From Stenopsyche tienmushanensis (taxonomy: Eukaryota; Arthropoda; Insecta; Trichoptera; Stenopsychidae), in assembly GCA_008973525.1 (NCBI GenBank), contig WACJ01000006.1:992001-1056000 (forward strand): a DNA stretch of 64,000 nt, written 5' to 3'. The translations under genes were made by a program, and so were the position numbers. This document shows positions 55,480-64,000 of the stretch, piece after piece. The notes beneath the pieces are model-generated. The model was not told the DNA's origin. It made no database searches and saw nothing but the letters and a program-made list of their open reading frames with translations. Numbering within the stretch: position 1 is the first letter of the stretch; each line of letters starts with the position of its first letter.

Positions 55480-56780
55480 GTACGATGAATATTTGTGCGT
55501 GCAGGCATTTTAAATGTACACGATCTAATATGGACTTTGTGTTGTTTTCATTGTTAGTTTCACCAATAAATACTGTACTAAAGCGCTTACACGGAGCTGT
55601 TTAGTCAGAAAAGTGGCCTTCGCCCGAAATATATTTTTCAGGTTATTCTCGTCAAAGTACGTATTTAGCGGCGATTTAAGCGGAAAGTGCATAATGGAGA
55701 TGCTGGCACTGCAAGCTGCATCCACTGGGTGGAACGCCGACTATTAAACAAGACTAATTGAGCGATAAATTTAAACGGAAACACAAAAAAGGGGAACAGG
55801 AAGGGGATAAGTCGACTGCGCCCGCGGATAAGACTCGAACCGGATTCACCCGCCTTTTGTGTATGGTGTGATTTATCATAGGCGATCCCTTTAATTTTTA
55901 GTGAATCAAGTGGACCAATTCATGGGAAGCGTTGCCAGCTGGGCGCAGAATTAACAAGTCGACATCAATTCTGCATTCTTAAGTATGTATCGAAATCTAA
56001 ACCATTGCTGGGCGAACGCAAATATTTATGAAATTTATCACCGATCTAAATTAAATGTTGATGCATGAATTGGAGCATAAAACTCATAAAGAATCACTTG
56101 CTGAACATTTAAATGTGTTGATTGGTCGTTGATTTCGTACCGCGCCTTGTAATTTGTAATCAGCGAGCAATTGGACTGCAAATACAATAAATTGCTGCGA
56201 ACATTTGTGGAATCGACTATAAGCGTTTATAATTATTTAAAATAGCCTTGCTTCGATCGCGCAGGACTATTCTCGTATTCATAAATAAGAAAGGATCAAG
56301 GAGGTTTCGATGCTTGTATGAGCACGATTTCGTCTTGTATTGTAATGTATACTGGCGCATTAAAAGTGTTATTTGACACCCATAGACACGATGGGAATTC
56401 GGAGTAGAGCCCTCGTTGAGTGTTACATGGGATTAATTCCCAAATAGATTCATCGCCTGAGACTCGGTAATGGTTAAAAGGTGTCCCATAAAATGTATGT
56501 GCATTATCCGGGGGGTATAAATCAGCCCGGTTGTTGTGACACGGGGGGTGAAATATGGCCCCAATGATATGAGCATCTGTTCTGCAGTACGTCAACTGAG
56601 ACACAAGTGTGACAGATTTCCAGAGTAATTTCGTCGGATGGCTTCAGCATCACAACATTCTTGGAGTCCCAATTTGTCTACAGCGTGGATTAAAAGTGTC
56701 GGAGTGAGAAAACGCTACTTTTTCACACAAGGGGAATCAGCCCATGATTTATTACTATCAAGCAATGATAAATATGAAAT
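55480..56780. other. Less AT-rich unique region, possible conserved non-coding DNA
   Basis: 1.3 kb without repeat partners. A minus frame of 102 codons at 56296-56604 is unrecognised. The region contains GATTTATCATAGGCGATC, TAATTTTTAGTGAATC, TTTATGAAATTTATCACCG and GCCCATGATTTATTAC. Candidate enhancer-like DNA, inferred. Confidence 0.33.
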
Positions 56781-58085
56781 TCAAGAGCACGGTACAAGGC
56801 TTTTTTATCGAACATAAATCCTATTCAAATAATTAAGTTTTTACGTGTGACTTTTAAAATATAATAACGTCGAGACACCAAAAGAGCTCCATAAGTCGTA
56901 ACATGTTGCATGGGATACGGATTTATCAAATGCAACGACCATGGATTACTTTGAACATAACGCAAAAACAATATTCGAATAAATGCCTGATTTTTCTTCT
57001 GAATTTATATTCACAAAGATATATTATATAGATAAATAAAACAATTTTTTTGATATAAGTACAATGGATAAAATATGAATAGGTGGTTGTTAAAGAGGGT
57101 GTGATAATAAATAAATAAATCGAACAACATTTGATTCTTAAAACAGCATCTAAGAAGTAATATCATGGCAGTTGTTATGAATCATTATTTTTTCAATTCT
57201 TCAATTATTATCATTTATTCCAAAACCCCTTTAAAAATAATTTAAAAAATGTGATGAATATATGAATTGAATGCAACCCTATGGCATTTGTTCCTAAATG
57301 GGGTATTACAGGAAACCATAGATCATAAATATACTATTTGCAGATAGTACCGTGTTTTAATGGTTGAACTCGTAACTCAAATAAATTCAAATATATGGGA
57401 AGTTAACTTATTTTTTTAAATATTATTTAAATATTTAACACGAATGTTAAGGTCGAAAATAGTTCTAATTTAGGAAAACAGCATAGAACAATTACTTAAA
57501 AATCATTCATAAAGCGCCATATATAAAACATTTTGATTCACGAAGCGTTCTCACAGAAATGCAATCGACACAATTTGGCTTTTATTAATATCATTTTTAT
57601 GTATAGATCCTACTTTTTATTACTGCTAAAAACGGTCCCATGATCCAACTCGGCCCTATCAGAACATTTTTTTGGATAAGGAATGGATGAGTTAACTCGA
57701 ATATTTAGCGGATATATTTAGTCTACTTAATGAACTTGACCTTTCTCTCCAAGGGTTTTGTGCAAATATTTTTATGCTAAGAAATAAAGGCGATGCATTT
57801 AAAAACAAGCTGTTTTTTTTTTTTTGGGATTATCGATTATAAGAGAAGTATTAAGAAATGTTTCCACTTTTGCAAGAATTTTCAATTGTTCAATTCCAAT
57901 TTTCATCTTTAAGCTGTAAATCTGTAAATTTATTAATTTCATTTTCAACAATCTTATCATACGAAAAAGCATTTTCATAGGAGATATTCCTACAAATATT
58001 TAAAGATATATCTCTAACTGTGGGTATGCGAAATTAAAGTTGCTCGAAGTCAGCTCGAAGTTGCTCGAAATAAAGTTTAGTTCGA
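56781..58085. other. AT-rich intergenic DNA
   Basis: No gene or repeat recognised. Confidence 0.5.
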
Positions 58086-58089
58086 TAGT

Positions 58090-58689
58090 TTGTTGTGTGT
58101 GGTTGAATTTTCGAAGCAAAAATGTCAAAATATCTTAATAAAGGAACGAAATGTAGTAAAGTCCGAAGAATTAAAAAAAAATATCATGGGAACCCGACTG
58201 GAGTCAAAAGTGGTGAAAATGGCTGAAAACCATTGCTTTAAAAAATATCCAAAGCTTGAAGATCTGACTCCATTTCTTGACCAAGAGATAAAACAGCATC
58301 TCTAACCAATTTATAAAGACTTATCCAGGGATGAATTACTTCAAAGGTGCTTGGGTGGTCATACCCAAAATGCTAATGAATGTTTTAATTCGACAGCCCT
58401 GCATTCTGGTGTAAAAATCATTGAAATATTAACATACATTGTTTCTGGTATATTTAATATCGACTACAGCTCCATTTTGAAGATGATGAATACATTAAAT
58501 ATAATTATTGGGACATACTGTAAAATCTTTGCTGGAAATACCGATGAAGCGCGGATAGCGAGGTAGAACCGTAAGAGTCTTTCTTAGACAAAAGCAGCTC
58601 GTATAGCCCGAAAACAACAGTTATTCGAAGATAACCAACTTTTTGGGAAAGCTGAAGATCTATTATATACATCTGGAATCATTGGTTGA
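58090..58689 (+). pseudogene. Mutator-like (Phantom-type) transposase C-terminal relic
   Basis: A single frame runs for 600 bases with in-frame stops at 58303-58305, 58564-58566 and 58588-58590 and an end stop at 58687-58689. The diagnostic part is PIYKDLSRDELLQRCLGGHT followed by QNANECFNS, then KIIEILTYIVSGIFN, LNIIIGTYC and RIAR. This matches in order the (D/E)LLxRCLxGxTQNxNE block and the following N-D-G, L-G-I, R-I region of arthropod Mutator-like transposases. After NS the usual I-W-K-x-x-P-K is missing, a short in-frame deletion. The N-terminal zinc finger and catalytic region are absent. No TIRs were found. The single preserved frame suggests a fairly young relic. Confidence 0.7.
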
Positions 58690-59279
58690 TCGGCAAGTCA
58701 TTAAAATTGATAGTTTTATCGTATTGAATCTTTAAACGAGATTATCTCGAAACTGCATTTTCAAAGAGTTCGCCAGTTGTAGCTTAAAATTTGTTGATAG
58801 ATTTGACTGAAATTTTGGTATATTTCTCACTATAATATTAACTAGTCAACTGATCTAAAGTCTTAAGGTTTTCGCGTAAATAAATAATTTTTTTGGGGTA
58901 AAAATTATCAAGAAACTACTCAATTTTTAATTTTATATGAGAATTTATATGAAGATTATTTTATCAACGCAAAAAAATCATAAATATGAATAAGATATCT
59001 ATAAAACATTTCAACATCCAATCAATGTTAGTAATTTGGTTTCGGTAAAAGAAAAAAAAATTGGGAAAGAGATTACGAGTCAGTGCTATTGATGGTGTTG
59101 TATAAATCCTCATCTGTGTCGAAGTGGTATTTTTAAATATAATTTAAATGACTTATAAAATATAAATTATATCAGATGTTGTTATATAATATATTGATGT
59201 GATTAAAAGAGCTTTCAAACGAAATAAGCTTTCGTAAGCACGTTTTTCCACCAGAATTATATTAATTACATAAAAAGGC
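58690..59279. other. AT-rich DNA downstream of the Mutator-like relic
   Basis: Probably includes its 3' flank, but no TIR is seen. Confidence 0.4.
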
Positions 59280-60450
59280 AAATGACGTCAAAGTCTACAG
59301 ATTTTTTCCAGACAATAAAAATATCTGCAAACGAAGCCAATTCCAGCATTTTCAAGAAAACGATAAATAACTTTGCCGATGCCATACAAATTGTATGCTT
59401 ATTTTTTCTATTTGCTTTAATAAAGGCGTATAATAATGGTCGACATACCTAGAAGCAATACGTCCAGACAGAGTTTTCTAATCAAACTTTGTATATTCAA
59501 AGAGAGTCTGATTCACAGAACCAAAGGCGAGAAAATATGGCCTTGTGTTGAATTTAAATACATAAATTTTCTAGGAAACAATACTTGGAAATGCAGCGAC
59601 TTCCGCTTAAACAAACAAATAAATATCCTTAATGCACCGTCGATACGAAATCGGCGCGATAAATTCCTAGGGGAATGTTAATTGATTCCGGCACAAAAAT
59701 TACGTAAATGTACGGGGATCGCTTTTAAATAACCGATAAATCTCAGCGGCCGCCATTAAAGTGATTCTAATTAAAACAAACAGCCAACATCACAATTAAA
59801 TGATCGTTCACACAAAAATATGCGTGTTGAATCTTTCTTCTTTAATGCTCGATATTTCACAAGAGCTTATTTGCGTTGTCCGTTCGTAATGGCTTAGGAT
59901 CGGGGGGCCATCTTATAACTTCTGATAAACAACGGAATTTTTCCGATTGTTATTCTTGAGACTTTCGGAATGGAAATTGGGAAATTCGACAAATTACAAT
60001 GGAAAGCTTTTAAAACCGCCGTGAAAGATGTGCATCCGATTATTTATGTGGCAATCTGCCTAAAATAAGCCCGGAACAGATCAGAAGTGGCTCGGAGATC
60101 CGTGGAATTGATATCGCGAATTTCTGGTGTAATGCAATTATTTAGACGTTTGAAAGAGCACACAACGTCTATGTGTTTTCTATGGGGTTCGGCACAATGG
60201 AGTCAGACATAGAGTTATCACATAACGTCTGATGTTGACTGCATGCATTCCTTAACAGGCGTGTTACATTTATCGTCTTTCACGATGACAGCACGTTACT
60301 CTCATATTGTCACTTCTTACACACTCTTACTAGCAATCTACACGGTGTTACTCATCTCGTTCGACGATAATGTCCAATACATTTTTTTATCGACAACCAC
60401 CATCGAAGTCACATACGAGGCGATAATAGGACATTATCCAATGAAAGAGT
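59280..60450. other. Less AT-rich unique region, possible conserved non-coding DNA
   Basis: Unrecognised plus frames at 59436-59681 (81 codons) and 60243-60476 (77 codons) have no homology or splice context. No repeat partner. It contains CATAAATTTTCTAGG, ACCGATAAATCTCAGCGGCC and GTCGATAAATTCC-like words. Candidate non-coding regulatory DNA. Confidence 0.3.
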
Positions 60451-61027
60451 TCAATCAAACATCATTTCAATGTTAAATGACAAAAAATATGCAATTTTCT
60501 TCAACAAACCATTTATAAAACTATTTAAAGATTCAAATACTATTAGCATTTGCATGGCAAATACTTGATCATTTATCAAATTTATCAAAATATGGACAAT
60601 GATTGGCTGATTTTACACTTGTACATGCATTATTTGATGAATGTGGACCAATATAGATTAATAATTAGTTGTTAATAACGCTATCCGTTTCAGTGTTAAA
60701 ATCGATACAAAATCAAGTATTTATATGGTAAGTTAAGTCTAAAATATGGCAGAACGAAAGTTTCAACACACTAAGCGGACAATTTTCTTTTAATAATCAC
60801 TTAGAACTTCAATTTATTTAAATACCACAAAAATCTGCATCACATTTAATAAAAAAAGTTGCTTATTATAAAACTTACTTATATAAGTACGAAAATTCAA
60901 TTTGTTTTTCTTAAAAGCTTATTTTTTTGTCCTAATAACGTCAAAGAGTAAAGTGGAGTAAATAAAATACTGCAATAAAATAAAGTCATAAAGCACTACA
61001 ATTCTAATTGCAAAAAAGCGATTATTA
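60451..61027. other. AT-rich spacer
   Basis: Nothing recognised. Confidence 0.45.
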
Positions 61028-61245
61028 GCCCTTTGAGTAGTCAGCTAATTTTAAATCGTCATAAGCTAAGATGCTATATTCGTATGTCCGCTACTTTTCA
61101 TTTGTACATATCCAATTATCTGACAGGACCGCCGCAGCATGTATGAAGCTTGTATATAAACAAATAAACAATGTCGATAACACACATTATTCAGTAATTT
61201 ATTTGCATAAACATAAACAATACACTTGAAATCGATTAATTGTCC
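61028..61245 (-). mobile_element. piggyBac-type MITE, family 1, truncated copy
   Basis: CCCTTTGAGTAGTCAGCTAA follows TTAG (a decayed TTAA) at 61024-61027. The copy then matches the right half of the 63388 element in inverted orientation: CTGACAGGACCGCC, TATGAAGCTTGTATATAAAC and CAATACACTTGAAATCGATT. Similarity ends near 61245, so the left half is gone. Confidence 0.75.
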
Positions 61246-61979
61246 AAATTTTGGAATGTCCAAAAATTGTCGGATTTTTTTCTTCTTCTTTTACTTCTAA
61301 AAAACGAAAATTGTTCCTACAAGTTATAATATTTCGAAAATGTAATGTAAGACAAACGCATTTGTTGCTTTTCACGCTGAGTGACAAGCGCTCTTCATAA
61401 ATGTACATTCGAATTTATTGTATAAAAATCAGAATACATATCAAATTGGACTAACATATATTTCTGGATGTGCTCAGAGATGACAATAATGAATAAAATG
61501 TAAGAATATAGGATCCAGAATTAAAATATTAGATTAAGCCCGTGGAAATGGATCATCGATTGCGTCTATAGACGTTTATGGCATAGTGCGCGTTTTGTTC
61601 AAATGAGATTCGGGCTTGTTAGTATACGAACAAGCTCCGTACCCGAGTGAAGCTCGGGCTAAATTATCAAATGGATACAACCTGTTATACATCATTTGAA
61701 TTGTAAATGAATTTTCAAAAAACGTTGTTTATTTCAAAATATAGTTTTTTACTGTAAGCGTCTTAGGGAACTGTATTAAAAATGCTTGAAAAACATATTG
61801 CTTATAATCTTTAGAGTAGAATTAATTCCCCTTAGGTAGTATGTATCCATTTTTACCAGCCACCAAGAAGTAAGGGGAAGAAAAAGGATTAATCGGTATA
61901 TTTTTTCAAAATGACTAATAAATTGGATGCGGTGAAGCGAGTTTGTAGTATGAGTGTAGATGTCGCAAAATAAATAGGT
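61246..61979. other. AT-rich intergenic DNA
   Basis: A small palindrome GCTTGTTAGTATACGAACAAGC-like (arms GCTTGTT/AACAAGC) lies near 61614-61636. Nothing else. Confidence 0.4.
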
Positions 61980-62320
61980 GTTAGTTGTAAGTTATTCATT
62001 GAGCGCACTGAAAGCGGAGCATTCAGAGATCAGGGCGTCATTAATCCTGACTCCGGTGACAGCCGTAAGATTCTCCACGCCTGAAAGGTGAGCGCTAGAC
62101 AAAGATAATAATAATATGGCCGAGACTTTTGTCCCGCTCCGCCTGCTCGACACATTTTTCATCCTGTCTTTGGAGACAGAGGTACTGAACCCTCCTCTCT
62201 GCCACTCCGATATAATTTATCGACACCGTTTACCAGAAGACCTCTCCCTGGACAGACCTTCCTCTTCCAGATCACACGCCTCATCTCGCACCCGCCGCAG
62301 AACACTTATTTAGATTTGCT
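61980..62320. other. Less AT-rich unique block
   Basis: Plus frame 62116-62313 (65 codons, Ser/Arg-rich end) is unrecognised. No repeat partner. Possible regulatory DNA. Confidence 0.25.
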
Positions 62321-62749
62321 CTACAAAAAATAAATTGTTTTCAAGTTATTTGTAAATAAAGGATATTCAAAATTACAATAAAAAAAGTTAAATAATACTA
62401 TGAATGCAATGTAAGTGCAAGTAAGTAATGCAATATTTTTATTTAAAGGTCTCAATTCAACTAATATTAAATCCGACTAAATGAGATAACCACCCCATAA
62501 AATGGTATTAGATGACAGTCGACTGTAAGTGCGTGAGCTGGCAGACATTGTAGCCCTTTTAAAAAATGCTGTACATCGCATATTGACTGAAAATTTGGAC
62601 ATGAGAAAGCTGTGCGCAAGATGAGTGCCGCGTTTTTTCACAATGAAACAAAAAACAGCCTCATGATATTGTTTCAATCGAGTATTTAGTAATGTTTCAC
62701 AGCAATGAGATCGAGTTTTTGCATCAATTCAGGATAAAACATTGGTCCA

Positions 62750-63266
62750 TCAAAACCTGAATTTGATATCCATGTCTGCAAGGATACGCTCATTTTCCAC
62801 TTTGAGTGACCACTTGAGGGAGAAATTAGCTAGATTTTATCGCATTTTTTTATCGCAAAAATCCCTAAAAGAGGACAAAGTTACTACTAGGTCTGTGTAT
62901 CCAATCGGTCCGCTTTTCAGACCGCTGATATGAAGAATGAGTGCCTCACAATCGGACGCCATACCTGATCATGTCCATAGAACGATTACAAAATGTTGAC
63001 CGAAGAAGACTAATCAGGTGTGTTTTTTAATTTTTTTTGAAATTATTGTTGTCTTTATTTTATTGCGGTCTTATGCCGGCTTGGTCGGCTCAATGTTAAG
63101 AAAAGAGGGTTAAGACAACTTAGTAAATATAATAAAAACGGACATCGTTAATTTATGTAAAGTAGTATGGTCAAGTAAAATAAAAATCAAGTGCAACTCT
63201 CGACCGGGTTGGTATTCTGCATTTTGCGCCCAAAGCCTGCTTTGCTACCCCTTTGTTACGGCCCTG
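62750..63266 (-). mobile_element. hAT relic related to the 16132-16718 MITE
   Basis: The right end, read on the minus strand, is CAGGGCCGTAACAAAGGGG, followed by GGGCGCAAAATGCAGAATAC, ACCCGGTCGAGAG and further blocks parallel to the 16.1 kb element. At about 62905-62990 the block GCGGTCTGAAAAGCGGACCG and GGTATGGCGTCC are shared. On the lower side the match ends near 62840, beyond which minus-strand text KWSLKVENERI could be transposase-derived. The lower end TIR is not found, so the boundary is approximate. Confidence 0.7.
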
Positions 63267-63387
63267 TTAATAAGACACTAGCGATGCTAAGAACGGTTCT
63301 TTAAATTCAACGCAGTTTAGCTATTAGAATTATAATTATTAACTAATTAATTGAAATCGATTAGTGTTTCGTGTAAATACTAATTAA

Positions 63388-63777
63388 CCCCTTAAAGAGG
63401 TAAGACACAGAGTTGTGTCCGAATTCCAGTGATTCAGTAAAAATATTCTTACACATTCGGAGACACACAGATATAGAGAGTGTCTTGCACGTTAAGTTTG
63501 AAGAGAAATAAAGACTTGTATACATCGTACGATTATATAGATCATTAACCCAAATCTATCTACTAATAATGATATCCCAAATTAATTGATTTCAAGTGTA
63601 TTGTTTATGTTTACGCAAAAAAATAAGCAAATATTGTGTGTTATCGACAGTGTTTATTTATTTATATACAAGCTTCATACACGCTGCGTGTTCCTGACAG
63701 ATAAGTAGATTTATACGTAAGTAGCGGATATATATCTAAGTTTATGATGATTTAAAATCAGCTCACTACTCATAGGG
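63388..63777 (+). mobile_element. piggyBac-type MITE, family 1, subfamily b, complete
   Basis: 390 bp between TTAA at 63384-63387 and 63778-63781. It begins CCCCTTAAAGAGGTAAGACA and ends AGCTCACTACTCATAGGG. The interior TATCTACTAATAATGAT, TTGATTTCAAGTGTATTG and TGTTATCGACAGTGTTTAT links it to copies 1-3, but the left sub-terminal part is different and the length shorter. It is the full-length reference for the truncated copies at 24450 and 61028. Confidence 0.87.
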
Positions 63778-63781
63778 TTAA

Positions 63782-64000
63782 AAGAAGACGTAGGCGACGT
63801 TTAAAATGACGTTTATATTGAATTGCATTTAAATTTTGAATGATGGTACTTAAAAGCATATTTAAAAAGTTAATTAAAAATATTTGCTTAGTACTCGTTT
63901 TGCTTGCTAACAAGGTATGAAGTGGGTAAAAATGGACAACGGGATGTAATTTAATCACTGTTCTGTCACAATAAACTCTTCAAAGCACCATCATCAAAAG
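63782..64000. other. AT-rich tail of the window
   Basis: Nothing recognised. Confidence 0.5.

Noticed and set aside
55815..55855. A minus-strand GGTTCGAGTC word resembling a tRNA T-arm
   Set aside because: The bases on both sides do not pair as a T-stem and no A-box lies at the proper distance.
1..64000. CRISPR arrays, bacterial operons, insertion sequences or viral genomes
   Set aside because: The composition, absence of coding density and the eukaryotic transposon repertoire argue against any prokaryotic or viral origin.

Overview
The window is eukaryotic nuclear DNA, almost certainly from an insect or another arthropod. It is strongly AT-rich and has no operon-like gene packing, no ribosome-binding-site logic and no long ORF; the longest stop-free ATG reading frame is 136 codons. 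It is crowded with relics of transposon families typical of insect genomes: mariner, Tc1/mariner-like, pogo/Tigger, piggyBac, hAT, PIF/Harbinger, Mutator-like, R1-clade and jockey-like LINEs, and an LTR element that looks BEL/Pao. I cannot assign an insect order. I found no convincing intact host protein gene, tRNA, rRNA or CRISPR array, so the segment is most likely intergenic sequence or part of a large intron.

Layout. 0.9-1.8 kb: a TA-flanked mariner relic. 3.7-4.3 kb: an R1-clade LINE 3' end followed by a tRNA-like SINE candidate. 5.6-6.3 kb: a rearranged Tc1/mariner-like relic (second copy at 33.1 kb). 7.4-9.6 kb: two TTAA-flanked piggyBac-type MITEs, the second carrying a 200-bp foldback element, then a short third TTAA MITE. 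10.8-11.4 kb: a deleted hAT element (inverted sister at 34.6-35.2 kb). 11.9 kb: a perfect 20-bp-stem hairpin. 13.5-14.4 and 22.1-22.6 kb: an inverted pair of TA-flanked MITEs. 15.9-17.4 kb: a Tigger relic interrupted by a hAT MITE with a perfect 8-bp target duplication. 18.2-18.9 kb: a piggyBac transposase relic. 25.1 kb: an LTR. 29.9-30.7 kb: a chain of TTAA-bounded elements. 37.1-37.9 kb: a second mariner with intact ends. 39.3-43.7 kb: LINE, Tigger and LTR fragments. 44.9 kb: another TTAA MITE. 46.5-47.9 kb and 53.2-54.06 kb: two more R1-clade relics. 54.6-55.2 kb: a cluster of palindromic motifs. 58.1-58.7 kb: a Mutator-like transposase relic. 61.0-63.8 kb: two more TTAA MITE copies and a hAT relic.

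Between the repeats lie blocks of several hundred bases that are less AT-rich, not visibly repeated, non-coding, and dense in short homeodomain- or Sox-like words. I treat these as candidate cis-regulatory or conserved non-coding sequence. This is an inference that needs cross-species alignment.

Nothing here works as a gene pathway. The coherent story is transposon history: nested insertions with readable empty sites, families with shared deletions, a local inversion between two copies of one relic, and non-autonomous elements that keep intact ends after their transposases decayed.
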